64,000 bases of DNA from Lachnospiraceae bacterium (GTDB taxonomy: Bacteria; Bacillota; Clostridia; Lachnospirales; Lachnospiraceae): positions 48,585-112,584 of the forward strand of contig JAFZOW010000066.1 of the NCBI GenBank assembly GCA_017552715.1, in the 5' to 3' direction. The first letter of the stretch is position 1. Every line of letters starts with the position of its first letter. The notes beneath the pieces are model-generated. The model was given only the letters and a program-made list of their open reading frames with translations, had not been told where the DNA came from and did no database searches. Position numbers and translations under genes: made by a program. Shown here in pieces: positions 9,701-17,915 of this stretch.

Positions 9701-11158
9701 GAACGCACCTGTGCCCTCAACAGTATTACCGCAGATCGCTCCGTCGTACATTTCGAAAGTTCCACTGTTACGCACACCTCCGCCAAAATCCGACTTATTA
9801 CCGCAGATCGCTCCGCCGTACATTTTGAAAGTTCCATTAGGTTCATTTATCACACCACTTTGCCAGCCGCCGTTGATGATACCACCATATATAATAACGC
9901 TGGCTGATGTGATCGGATCCGTATAAGTATTCTCTGCATCCGGCCGGCTGTCTGTCAGACTCAGTGTTGCGTCGGGCATGATATCAACAACATACCCGTA
10001 ATGCGTAGACGTACTCCCCCGGTCGATCACGTGCCCGTTGAGATCAAGATATACCTCTCCGCGAATCAGAAGCGGAGAACTGAGCTCGATATCCGAAGTA
10101 AGCTGGTAATAGTGGGTTCCCCCAGCTGTTCCGAGAGAAGTGACGGGAGGATTTATATAGCTGTCGGTGGGGACAGACGGCAATGTTACGGGCGGGACGT
10201 CTGGGAAGTCCAGGTTGCCTGGGTCCCCTGAAATACCAAGACTGGCAGGATCAGTAATAGAGGTACTGTCACCATCCCCGGTTCTGATCGTCCCACTGTT
10301 CCATGTAAAGCTATTACTAAAAAGCATATATACATTATCATTAAAAAGCTTAAACTCATTATTGATATAGGTCCCCTTATAATTTCCACTGATGATACCG
10401 CCGTTCATATTGAAAGCTTTTGCTGTATATACACCACCGCCGTGCGCATCTTCTTCCTCAACAGTATTCTCAACAGTATTCCCGCAGATCTCACCACCGT
10501 ACATATTGAAAGTCCCTTGCGTAGTATATACACCGCCACCTCTTTTTGAAGTATTCCCACAGATCGCGCCGCCAAACATGTTGAAAGTTCCGTCATTCGA
10601 CACTCCTCCGCCGTGGTCAGATGTAACATTATTGCAGATCGTACCCCCGTACATGTTGAAAACCCCATATGTACCAGGAGTAATCTCAGCAACAGTTATC
10701 CCTCCGCCATAGCTGCCGTTTCCGCCGGTGATGATGCCGCCGCATACATTGACATTATCCGATGTGATGGGATCTGTATATGTGATCGCCGGAGTATGCT
10801 TCGCATCCGGCCGGCTGTCTTTCAGGTTCAGTGTTGCACCGGGCTCGATCCAGATAACAGATGCTACAACCGCAGCCGAATCCAGCCCCCGGTCGATCAC
10901 ATGACCGTTCAGATCCAGCGTGACGGTCGTTCCCGTGGGGATCACAAGTGTCTCTGTCTTATGCGCTTCTCCATCCTCTCCTTCTCCATACTTTATATCC
11001 CCAGTCAGGATAATCTCCCCGCCCTCCTGCAGCGCATCGTAAAGCTCGCTCCAGCTATCAACCTCTGTTTCTCCGGCCGCCAGCGCCCTGCCCGGCAGCA
11101 GCACAAAGAATGCCAGCAGTAAGGGTAACAACAGTTTCCAAACACTTTTCTTTTTCAT
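6713..11158 (-). CDS. Giant secreted surface protein: beta-helix repeats, InlB-type repeats, Ig-like domains
   Basis: About 1481 residues from the ATG at 11158, which precedes a clear signal peptide (MKKKSVWK, then a Leu-rich core ending GRALAAG). Two blocks of right-handed beta-helix repeats with the pattern NGTFxMYGGxICGNxxxxGGGV fill roughly residues 120-270 and 390-640. A Listeria-Bacteroides (Flg_new/InlB) repeat ending GDLTLYARWKE follows near 770-840, then a divergent InlB repeat, and bacterial Ig-like (Big_2) domains near 1080-1250, with further Ig-like beta regions to the end. No LPXTG or SLH anchor is visible, so attachment is unclear. An in-frame ATG at 11233 with GGAGGGG ahead of it would add a 25-residue basic extension. 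The role is probably adhesion or carbohydrate/host contact. Confidence 0.85.
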   Translation of the reverse strand: MKKKSVWKLLLPLLLAFFVLLPGRALAAGETEVDSWSELYDALQEGGEIILTGDIKYGEGEDGEAHKTETLVIPTGTTVTLDLNGHVIDRGLDSAAVVASVIWIEPGATLNLKDSRPDAKHTPAITYTDPITSDNVNVCGGIITGGNGSYGGGITVAEITPGTYGVFNMYGGTICNNVTSDHGGGVSNDGTFNMFGGAICGNTSKRGGGVYTTQGTFNMYGGEICGNTVENTVEEEDAHGGGVYTAKAFNMNGGIISGNYKGTYINNEFKLFNDNVYMLFSNSFTWNSGTIRTGDGDSTSITDPASLGISGDPGNLDFPDVPPVTLPSVPTDSYINPPVTSLGTAGGTHYYQLTSDIELSSPLLIRGEVYLDLNGHVIDRGSTSTHYGYVVDIMPDATLSLTDSRPDAENTYTDPITSASVIIYGGIINGGWQSGVINEPNGTFKMYGGAICGNKSDFGGGVRNSGTFEMYDGAICGNTVEGTGAFGGGVINDTNGTFTMYGGMIYGNQATNGGGVNNNGTLKMYGGVICDNKATQGGGMYSNYTFSMSGGSICNNLAVCGGGLYTYSLSVGDGFKLEGGSISANRAYQGGGVYCNGKFEMKGGSIRLNVCDSKLQGEGETAANGGGVYIAAYDWSVFKPSGAAEIFDNIRKEDYGDAADNVFLKSGKMIQFDTSGLGASARIGVTTEADDPRVFTNGLSLGSSPKGTLTNFSSDNAAFSVVQSDTEAALARRGYRIIFMPNGGSGTMEPQVVLLTGADPLTAPLTANAYTRSNYSFDGWNTAADGSGDLSYSDGAEVTLTGDLTLYARWKENTSPNPPSPAKHRLTVENGSGSGSYAAGKEVSITADPAPEGLDFILWISADGGSFADAKSAGTTYRMPSKNATVTAVYGKLPVLKEGLVYNGKSQQLLTAAELTVGTPEYSLDERNWSIEVPEATAAGSYDVWYRTEGVLAAEKLGTVTIAKAVTDGATEGILELEKYYPYKEESSDSIDLRNILPSDCGDVSFGTPERSGGIVYKTEPALAEGVLSYTIAAENAEKSGSIEITAKMQNYEDVRIRVSISLQSLSLSEKLKKKLTPCSEKDIFPGKSFTLVPVFADSSIRNKRVIWYSENPDIATVSRKGMVKAQSAGSVRICAMSEEEPGMIACCVVNVKEAVTAVRTDVKKASLGIGGSFTVRAQLLPFTAEQKLEWSVNNENVKLEVAEDTMSATVIGMAAGKAKLTISASDGSKKKTVISISVGKEGSELKLGRKSDKGVKLDRKKLVIGTREESCCGSIGIATILPEGAEGCALEWTADNENVQLAAIPLGSDAAEADFAEAGKGVTTAEGCMLAVKGLKPGVTKLTAAAAGDPGKKAGCSVIVRGRETRIRLKTSAGKKGVNDVTLVEEGKYTGIMKAGGSLKLNAYVDINGTENTGDSKSLYKKYKKYTDTTVFFRSSDTAVLTVSSSGKIRVDKNAAGKTATVYVSSADGKLVAEYTLVVQ
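9530..10725 (-). repeat. Degenerate tandem coding repeats of the beta-helix protein
   Basis: Within 9530-9860 and again 10395-10725 the DNA repeats imperfect units of about 60-75 bases built around the plus-strand words CCGCAGATC, CCGTACAT and GAAAGTTCC. Each unit encodes one beta-helix rung (F-MYGG-ICGN-GGGV). The similarity between units could allow slippage or recombination that changes rung number. Confidence 0.7.
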
Positions 11159-11324
11159 CGCCTTCTCCCCTCTTTTTTTGTTTTTCCCGGAGCATTCACT
11201 CTCATATTCTTTCATCACTTTCCATATTCTCATAACAAGCCCCTCCATTGTCAGTTTCAACGGCTTAAGGATCGATACAGCGGCAATTCCGCCATACTGT
11301 ATCATTATATCACAAGTTTGCACC

Positions 11325-11357
11325 AAAAAAACGAGACTTGCATAATTGTAAGTCCCG
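11325..11357 (-). terminator. Rho-independent terminator after transposase remnant
   Basis: On the minus strand a stem CGGGACTT...AAGTCTCG (11332-11357) with a short A/T loop is followed directly by seven T (11325-11331). It lies 70 bases past the stop of the remnant at 11426 and before the surface protein gene. Confidence 0.8.
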
Positions 11358-11425
11358 TTTCGCGTTTCGCCCCCCGTATCATATAACTCATTAATATCGT
11401 TTATACCGCGGTCAGCGGTCTGCTT

Positions 11426-12037
11426 TTATGCCAGGGCCTCCACTTTCTCTCTCTCCCTGTACATTTCTTTGAACAGATCATCCTGAAAAGCATCATCATA
11501 TGTTGAACGCTTGAGGTCTTCCCATCGGTCCTGCCCGATCAGCCAACTGTTCAGGTCATTAATCTCTTTTCGCTTCTGTTCCATTCCTTCTTCCATTCCT
11601 TCTTCCCTGAACATTTCTGCAAATCCTTCCATTGTCTTTACCTCCTCTGCGATCTGTGGTCTGCTTTCTATATCCACATACTTTTTGACCACTTCTGTTT
11701 TTCCCTTGTTTACACCTTCGATATATTCAAAAACACTGTCTTCCGGGACTTCATTCCCCAGACGGATAAACACCACACTCAGCAGGTCATAGTTCTCAGC
11801 CTCATCCGGGGTCTCCCCGATCAGATCCCGCTTCTTTAACTCTATAAGACTTACACTGTTCTGCATCTCCTCCGGAACATTCCTGACCATCACCCAGATG
11901 CTGTAACACTTTTCCAACGCACCATAGTCTGTCACATGGGTGCCGTAAGAAAGCTGTGAACACAATTCCCTTGCCACATAGTAAACTGCTCTCTTTTCTG
12001 TACGGCTGTAAAACTCGGTACCGCGATCCTCAGACAT
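11426..12037 (-). pseudogene. PD-(D/E)XK nuclease-family transposase, N-terminally truncated remnant
   Basis: The 203-residue frame matches the C-terminal two thirds of the PD-(D/E)XK nuclease family transposases that are abundant in Lachnospiraceae: RTEKRAVYYVARELCSQL, then EKCYSIWVMV, and the acidic GMEEGMEQKRKE near the end. Full members are about 280-330 residues and start with the catalytic part; here the D...ExK/ExQ region is absent, so it cannot be an active nuclease. The first ATG is only one base from the AAGGAGG upstream, and the frame stays open upstream without another start, both consistent with a truncated copy. Family identity is from memory of the conserved core, not a search. 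Confidence 0.65.
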
Positions 12038-12239
12038 CCCTCCTTTCGGACTACGGCAAGAGAGTATAATGGACGCTATCTTCTTCCTCTCCCGCCTTCG
12101 GTTTTAACGGTAACAAAGCACGGGAGATTTTGATTCACAGAACTTGCAGAAAGTTTGAATGTCTGATCTGTCCTTGCTTCAGAATGAGTATAGCATACAG
12201 CGGAAAATGCTGCAAGATATGATTTTTTCCTTACTGTCC

Positions 12240-13163
12240 CTACCGAAACACAGCCATCAGCAGTGTAATGGTAAAGAGGGAGACCGCCGTGGTCAGGGCC
12301 ACTCCGGAGGAGAGGATCTTCGTATCCTCCCCGATCTTTTCGGCCCGGATCAGCGGGAGGGTGCCCACGGGCACCGCCCCCATAAGGCACAGAGCCAGGG
12401 TGGTACTTTCATCAAAAGAAACAGCCCGGAGGATCAGGGCGACCGCCGCGGGGAAGAGCAGCATACGGAGCAGGATATAAGCCCAGATCCGCAGATCCTT
12501 AAGCGCATCCCCCAGCCGGAAGCGGGCTACGGAAACGCCCAGGAGCGTCATTGACAGGAACACCGTGGCATTCCCTATATGGATCACGGTACCGGAAAGG
12601 ATCAGCGGCAGCTTCAGATCAAACCAGAAAACCACAAGACTGAAGAGCGCCATGACCGTTCCGGGATTCAGCACGCGCAGCAGGGGATGCTTCTTCTCCC
12701 CTTCCCTGCCGCCGCCCAGGATCAGAAAGCCGTGGGTATAGAAGAGCAGGCTGTAAAACACATTGATCACGATCACATACAGGATCGCATTGGGCGGAAG
12801 TATCGCCTTTGCCAGCGGGATCCCCAGGAAACCGACATTGGAATACACCGTCATCAGATTGTAAAAGCGGCGGTTCTCCGGCTTCGACCGGAGGATATAG
12901 GGCATGATAAAACCAAGGATGACCAGCACAGTATAAAATACAGCCCCCAGCAGGATCGCATTCAGCAGATCCTTATGTGTGGCAGTGATGCCGCCCGAAA
13001 GGATGGAGGACAGGATCAGCGCCGGATTACAGACATCCACCACAAGAGCCGACAATCTGGCGGAAGCCGCTTCATCAATGATCTTTTTCTTCTGAAGAGC
13101 AAAGCCGATACCGGCAAGGATAAAGATCACTCCCATTTGCTGCAAGAGAACAGGCAGACTCAT
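12240..13163 (-). CDS. AEC family transporter (auxin efflux carrier-like)
   Basis: A 307-residue membrane protein with about ten hydrophobic helices in two five-helix halves, the layout of the AEC/bile-acid-like transporters. The conserved N-terminal half includes GFALQKKKIIDEAASARLS and the NPALILSSI motif with the crossing-helix Asn-Pro, and the centre has NVGFLGIPL. Bacterial relatives export or import small carboxylates; the substrate here is unknown. It starts three bases after the stop codon of the FtsX-type permease, so it belongs to the TetR-ABC-FtsX operon, an unusual partner for an ABC export pair. Confidence 0.85.
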   Translation of the reverse strand: MSLPVLLQQMGVIFILAGIGFALQKKKIIDEAASARLSALVVDVCNPALILSSILSGGITATHKDLLNAILLGAVFYTVLVILGFIMPYILRSKPENRRFYNLMTVYSNVGFLGIPLAKAILPPNAILYVIVINVFYSLLFYTHGFLILGGGREGEKKHPLLRVLNPGTVMALFSLVVFWFDLKLPLILSGTVIHIGNATVFLSMTLLGVSVARFRLGDALKDLRIWAYILLRMLLFPAAVALILRAVSFDESTTLALCLMGAVPVGTLPLIRAEKIGEDTKILSSGVALTTAVSLFTITLLMAVFR

Positions 13164-13166
13164 TTC

Positions 13167-15425
13167 TCACACTCCGCATCTGATATTTAACGACGCCACT
13201 TCACGGCTTCCCGTTCTCACCGCAAGGAGCGCTACCGCAAAGGCGGTAAAGGGGACCAGAACAAAAGCCAGTCGCCAGTCAAGTATAAACCTGAATCCCG
13301 CGGCGCCCAGGGAAGCAAGCATCATCCCTGCGATCTGCTGCCCAAGAAAGACCCCCAGCAGGATCCCCAGGGCAAGCCCGCCCACGATATAGATAAAGCT
13401 CCGCTTAAGATACTCCCTGCGTATATGGGAACTGCTTATCCCCAGCGCCTTCTTTAAGGATATGTCACTTTTCTCCTGCCAGATCATAAGCCGCACAAAG
13501 AGGACGATAACGATAAAGATGATAAGGCAGGATACCGCAAACGACAGAATCGCCGCGTTCCGTATCCGTTTTATCGTCTGCCCGTAGGTCCCTTCCATAT
13601 ACCGCGCGATATCGCTGATCTTAACGGAATTTCCGTATTCGCTGCAGTATGTCCGGTATTCTTCCGTAAAAGCCTCTGTATCTCCCTCTTCCTTAAGAGA
13701 GACATATATGATGCTCCACATGAGGGGGATATCTTCCGCCGTCAGCGTCTCCGCATCTCCGAAAATCTTTGCCGTCTTCCCGCCGTTGGTTATATCCGAG
13801 TAAATGCCGCAGACCGTATAAGCTTCTTCTTTCCCCTTCCTTTGAAGAAGGATCCCGTCACCCACTGCGCAGCCCAGTTCCTCGGAATTAAGCTTTGACA
13901 GTGCGATCTCTCCGGCCTTCTTCGGGGATGCTCCCTCAATATACTGCAGCGGGAAAGCTTCGTGATCCCCCATTTCCGTAAGGAGATTCACATTACTCCC
14001 ATCCTTAAGTACCGCCCGGAAGCTTCCTGTCTGCATGAGCGAATACTTATCTACACGTTTATCATTTTTTATCTTTTCGGTCAAGCCTTTCGAGATCCCT
14101 GCGATATCTTCGCACTGGCGTATGTCCATTCGGATCCGGCTCTGCCCCACTCCCATGTAGCTCACAAATTTCTCGGAAGATATGGTGCTGGACAGATTGA
14201 CCGGAACAAGGATCAGAAAGATGGCGGCTGCGGTAACGGCGCCGATCCATATAAAGCTGTCCTTTTTCTTTCCGTGATGGTTCTCGCGCTCGCTGATCAC
14301 CTGTACCGCCGACAGGTTGTCATTCTTTTTCAGGTTCCGCTTGATGGACATCAGTACGATCGCTTCCGTCAGCACTATGCCGGCCAGCGAGAAAACAAGG
14401 GTCCATGCATTGCCGCCGGCCGCCCCATAGAGCTCTCTCATCTGCATGCTTAAAGGCTTCGAGATGATAAGTGCAGCGATGGCACCGATCATGCCCCCCG
14501 CAAAGGACAGGAGCTCATACTTGAGCAGACAGATCTTCCGCACATCCTTTCCGCCCAGGCCCAGGGCTTTGAGCATCCCGGCCTCTTTTCTGTCTTTCTC
14601 CATTCCGGTCAGCACGATGTATCGTATACATATCAGGGATATGGCCAGTATCACTATGCCGGCCAGAAAGATCACCAGGATCATCATGCCGTCCGACAGA
14701 GCGTTCATCAAACGGATAAGCGGTGCGGTGATGGTGGGCCCGTTGGAGGGAAGACCGGCATCCGTATAGGCCGTAGCAAAAGCATCAATATCATATCCGT
14801 CCTTTATAAGGAATTCGATCAGATATTCCGGGCTGCCCTGCCCTTCCAGCCGATCGTAGTCTTCCGGATTCACAAGAAAGCGCTTGGAGGAGGCCATCAT
14901 GGAATTCATCTGCGAATCCCTCAAAAAACCTTCAATGACCAGTGCAGTACTTCCGATCTCCATGGTCTGCCCCGCTTCCAGATCGTATTCACTCTTATAA
15001 CATACGGGAACATAAACTCTGCCCGGCCCGGGATGAAGGAGCTCATTATCCGTGCCGAGAAGATGATCGAAATTCTCGTTCTGTATGCAAAGGCCGTTAT
15101 CCTGGGTACTGTCGGCGAGGGATCTTCCGTTTAAGGTGATCGTGCTGTTCTCGATGTTCAGAAAGCTGCCGATCAGCATGTCCTCCACATCCGGCCGGGA
15201 AGCCGCAAAAGCCCTGAGCGCCTCGGCATCAAGCTCTCCTGCATGCATCTGCAGGAAATCGCAGGTTTTCGCCTCCTTCATCAGCGCATCGATGGAACCC
15301 AGCAGGCTCCCGGCAAGCAGCACGGTAAGCGCGATGAAGGCAGCCGAGACTGCCATGAAGATACAGGCAGCCGCCGAAACCAGCTTATTCTTTTTCTGAT
15401 CGTTTCTGATCATCCTGAAATACAT
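13167..15425 (-). CDS. FtsX-like ABC transporter permease
   Basis: A 752-residue permease with an N-terminal transmembrane helix, a large extracellular domain (about 45-240), three helices near 240-360 typical of an FtsX domain, a second extracellular domain (about 410-620) and three more helices at the C-terminus. This duplicated MacB/FtsX architecture matches the BceB-like or large Clostridia FtsX permeases. Motifs such as EAGMLKALGLGGKDVRKI and SLKKALGISSSHIRREYL are the repeated coupling regions that contact the ATPase. The gene lies 27 bases downstream of its ATPase gene. It probably exports or releases a peptide or lipid-linked substrate. Confidence 0.88.
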   Translation of the reverse strand: MYFRMIRNDQKKNKLVSAAACIFMAVSAAFIALTVLLAGSLLGSIDALMKEAKTCDFLQMHAGELDAEALRAFAASRPDVEDMLIGSFLNIENSTITLNGRSLADSTQDNGLCIQNENFDHLLGTDNELLHPGPGRVYVPVCYKSEYDLEAGQTMEIGSTALVIEGFLRDSQMNSMMASSKRFLVNPEDYDRLEGQGSPEYLIEFLIKDGYDIDAFATAYTDAGLPSNGPTITAPLIRLMNALSDGMMILVIFLAGIVILAISLICIRYIVLTGMEKDRKEAGMLKALGLGGKDVRKICLLKYELLSFAGGMIGAIAALIISKPLSMQMRELYGAAGGNAWTLVFSLAGIVLTEAIVLMSIKRNLKKNDNLSAVQVISERENHHGKKKDSFIWIGAVTAAAIFLILVPVNLSSTISSEKFVSYMGVGQSRIRMDIRQCEDIAGISKGLTEKIKNDKRVDKYSLMQTGSFRAVLKDGSNVNLLTEMGDHEAFPLQYIEGASPKKAGEIALSKLNSEELGCAVGDGILLQRKGKEEAYTVCGIYSDITNGGKTAKIFGDAETLTAEDIPLMWSIIYVSLKEEGDTEAFTEEYRTYCSEYGNSVKISDIARYMEGTYGQTIKRIRNAAILSFAVSCLIIFIVIVLFVRLMIWQEKSDISLKKALGISSSHIRREYLKRSFIYIVGGLALGILLGVFLGQQIAGMMLASLGAAGFRFILDWRLAFVLVPFTAFAVALLAVRTGSREVASLNIRCGV

Positions 15426-15452
15426 ATCGGACCTCCGTTTTCAAAGCAGCTT

Positions 15453-16190
15453 CTACCAGCCGAAGGAATTGAGCCAGCCGTTGATCTTTTTCTGCCGTTC
15501 TTCCTCTTTCGATGGCTCGTATTTTCCCAGCGCCAGCTCTCCTCGCAGTTCACCGTCAAGGATGTACAGGACACGGTCACACTTAAGAGCCACCTTGCTG
15601 TCGTGGGTGACCATAAGGATCGTTGCCCCTTCCCGGTTGATCTTCAGGAAGGAATCGATGACCGTTCCCGCCGCCCGCTGATTAAGTGCACCGGTGGGTT
15701 CATCGGCAAAGAGGATCTCGGGATCCATCATCATGCTCCGGAGTATGCAGGCCCGCTGGAGCTGTCCCCCGGAAACTTCATTGGTCATATGATCCGCGAT
15801 ATCGCTGATCCCGAACTCTTCCAGAAGCTTATCCGCCTTCTCCCGGATTTCTTTTTCATGTTTCTTTCCCCGGGCATAACGGGCAGTGAACATGATGTTA
15901 TCCACCACATTGAGATTCGAAAGGACATTCATCTGCTGGAAAACAAAGCCCATACGGTGAAGCCGCAAGCTTGACTTTTCTTCCTCCGACAGCCCCGTAA
16001 GCTCGGTATCCTTAAGCCGCACCTCTCCGCCATCCGTCTTATCCATTCCGGAAACACAGTAGAGGAGCGTTGACTTCCCCGAGCCCGAAGGTCCCATGAT
16101 GGCGATCATCTCGCCCTTATATACCGAAAAACTGATGCCGTTCAGAATATTGTTCTTGCTCAGGTTTTCCACTTTCAATAATTCCTGCAT
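15453..16190 (-). CDS. ABC transporter ATP-binding protein (FtsX/MacB partner)
   Basis: A 245-residue ATPase. Walker A is GPSGSGKST, the Q-loop is GFVFQQMNVL, the signature is VSGGQLQRACILRS, Walker B ILFADEPTGALN and the switch His is in MVTHD. A Lys/Glu-rich tail of about 30 residues follows the core. It sits between the TetR regulator (45 bases upstream) and the FtsX-like permease (27 bases downstream) and energises that permease. Regulation probably comes from the TetR-controlled promoter at 16936-16964. Confidence 0.92.
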   Translation of the reverse strand: MQELLKVENLSKNNILNGISFSVYKGEMIAIMGPSGSGKSTLLYCVSGMDKTDGGEVRLKDTELTGLSEEEKSSLRLHRMGFVFQQMNVLSNLNVVDNIMFTARYARGKKHEKEIREKADKLLEEFGISDIADHMTNEVSGGQLQRACILRSMMMDPEILFADEPTGALNQRAAGTVIDSFLKINREGATILMVTHDSKVALKCDRVLYILDGELRGELALGKYEPSKEEERQKKINGWLNSFGW

Positions 16191-16235
16191 GTGCTTTCTC
16201 CTGTGTTTTCTGTATGGGTTTCGCTATAACCCGGC

Positions 16236-16916
16236 TTATTCTGTTTCTTTTTCCAGAAGCTGCTTCACAAATGCCATCGAGCCCGGCTGTGCGTTCAGTA
16301 TCTTTTCGATCACATCGATGAATACCCGTACTTCCGCATCCGCATTGTCCGCATCCTGAAAAAGCCTGCTACCGATGATCATGATCATCTTAACCCTCAG
16401 CTCTATATCTTCGCAGGATGCGAGCCCTGCGGAAACAGCCTGTTCCACCACCTTCGAGATGATGGGAACCGAGCGCTCCAGGAGCTTCTCATTGATCTTT
16501 TCATGCATCACGATATTCTCCGGCCGGTGCATTGCATCACCTATCGCCTGCTCACTCTCATCCGGCCGGAAGCACATCATGGCCCCGATCAGCTTGGCCG
16601 GCACGGGAAGATCCTGCTCAAGCACTGCCTCCGCCCGGGCCGCCATCTGATCGATCATCATGCTGATCACTTCTTCCAGCATATCTTCCTTGCTGGCAAA
16701 ATAATAATAATAGGTGCCCTTGGCTATGCCGGCTTCCTCGATGATCTCGTCCACGCTGGTATTGTCATATCCCCTGGTGCGGAACATCCGATATGCTATC
16801 TTTAAGAGCTCCTGTTTTCTTCTTTCTCCTTTTTTCATACGATCCTGTGCCCTTTCCGCTTGGATTATCTGTTTTTTCTCTGCAGGCTCTTCTGATTTCC
16901 TGCGTACTTTATTCAT
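16236..16916 (-). CDS. TetR family transcriptional regulator
   Basis: About 226 residues. The HTH is typical: RKQELLKIAYRMFRTRGYDNTSVDEIIEEAGIAKGTYYYYFASKEDML; the C-terminal ligand domain is helical. The ATG at 16916 is the first after the consensus promoter and leaves a leader of only about 13 bases that lacks a ribosome site, so initiation may be near-leaderless; an internal ATG 26 codons later is an alternative. The operator overlapping this start suggests tight autorepression. As first gene of the operon with the ABC ATPase, FtsX permease and AEC transporter, it probably senses the exported compound. Confidence 0.85.
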   Translation of the reverse strand: MNKVRRKSEEPAEKKQIIQAERAQDRMKKGERRKQELLKIAYRMFRTRGYDNTSVDEIIEEAGIAKGTYYYYFASKEDMLEEVISMMIDQMAARAEAVLEQDLPVPAKLIGAMMCFRPDESEQAIGDAMHRPENIVMHEKINEKLLERSVPIISKVVEQAVSAGLASCEDIELRVKMIMIIGSRLFQDADNADAEVRVFIDVIEKILNAQPGSMAFVKQLLEKETE

Positions 16917-16987
16917 CGACTGTTGGTCGATTTTTATTATATGCCGCCCGCGGTGTTTTGTCAACAGAATTTTCGACTATTGGTCGA
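16916..16987 (-). promoter_or_regulatory. Consensus promoter flanked by twin TetR-type operators
   Basis: The minus strand carries TTGACA (16959-16964), 17 bases, TATAAT (16936-16941). Two near-identical 15-base sites, TCGACTGTTGGTCGA (16916-16930) and TCGACTATTGGTCGA (16973-16987), flank it, one directly after the -10 and touching the ATG, the other just upstream of the -35; centres are 57 bases apart. They differ at one base. This is the arrangement expected for autoregulation by the adjacent TetR protein. Confidence 0.85.
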
Positions 16988-17130
16988 TTTTATGGATTAT
17001 ATTTCTAATACTGTTTTTATCCGTAGTTTTTCGGTTTGGTGCCATCATAAAAAACTGCGACCGACACAGCGGGCACTTCCCCCCTTAGTGTCAGCCGCAA
17101 ACATACAGCTTAGTAATTTCAGCCATATGA

Positions 17131-17328
17131 CTAGCCGTTTATGGCCTTCCATTCCTTTCCCAGTTCTTCGACGAGCTCATACAGCGTCCATCCCAGATTC
17201 GTCGGCGTCACGACGGCTTTCCGCGTTTCTTTGACTTTATCCGCCGCATCGCTTACAACGATACTTTCACCACCGAATCCACCGCTTTCAATGCAAAAGG
17301 AGATCTTATTCCTGCCCCGTGCCGGCAA
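17131..17328 (-). other. Possible gene fragment downstream of HD protein
   Basis: A 65-codon frame that opens with a TTG inside the end of the HD gene and has a coding-like composition (ending LYELVEELGKEWKAING). No ribosome site or ATG is seen, so it is either the C-terminal remnant of a lost gene or spurious. I do not recognise the family. Confidence 0.3.
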
Positions 17329-17878
17329 GCCCTATCTCCGCGGCATGAGCCTTCATTCCGTCAATGCAGATCTCCGCGACCTCCGACACTTCCATGCCCA
17401 GCATCTCACAGCCTTTTTTGATCGTATCGCGGTCACACTTGGCCGCAAATTTCTTATCCTTGAACTTCTTCATGAAGCTTTTCACTTCCAGATCCGTGAT
17501 CCCGTTCGGACGCATCCTGGCACAGGCCTGTATGATCCCGGTAAGCTCATCCACCGTAAACAGGCTCTTTTCCATCTCCGTCAGCGGTTCCACATCATTA
17601 ACGATGCTGTAGCCATGGGCCATTATGGCGCGAACATCCTCCTCGGATACGCCTGCCGCCAGCAGCGGTTCCTCCGTATGCTTCAAATGCTCTTCGGGAT
17701 ACTTTTCATAATCATAGTCATGCAGGTAGCCCACTGCCATCCAGTGCTCCTCATCCGCTCCGAAATGCCTGGCCATCGCTCCCATGGCATAGCAGACATT
17801 CAGGGAGTGAATGATAAGATGCTCCTCCGTCACCGCATCCCTGTTCAGTTCTTTTGCTCTTTCCATTGTCAGATCCAT
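17306..17878 (-). CDS. HD-domain family hydrolase
   Basis: A 190-residue cytoplasmic protein of the small HD phosphohydrolase class. Metal ligands can be seen as His in IIHSLNVCYAM, the His-Asp pair in GYLHDYDYEKYP and His in IMAHGYS. These proteins often act on nucleotides or phosphate esters; the substrate is unknown. The ATG at 17878 has GGAGG 8 bases before it. It follows the Mbeg1-like gene with a gap of 37 bases, so the two may be cotranscribed. Confidence 0.8.
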   Translation of the reverse strand: MDLTMERAKELNRDAVTEEHLIIHSLNVCYAMGAMARHFGADEEHWMAVGYLHDYDYEKYPEEHLKHTEEPLLAAGVSEEDVRAIMAHGYSIVNDVEPLTEMEKSLFTVDELTGIIQACARMRPNGITDLEVKSFMKKFKDKKFAAKCDRDTIKKGCEMLGMEVSEVAEICIDGMKAHAAEIGLAGTGQE

Positions 17879-17915
17879 GTACTTATCCTCCCGTTTTTCT
17901 TTATCTGTACATCCA

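Noticed and set aside
9530-10725. Regularly spaced repeats that might be a CRISPR array
   Set aside because: Units are in frame, diverged and encode beta-helix rungs; no constant repeat plus unique spacer pattern and no cas genes.
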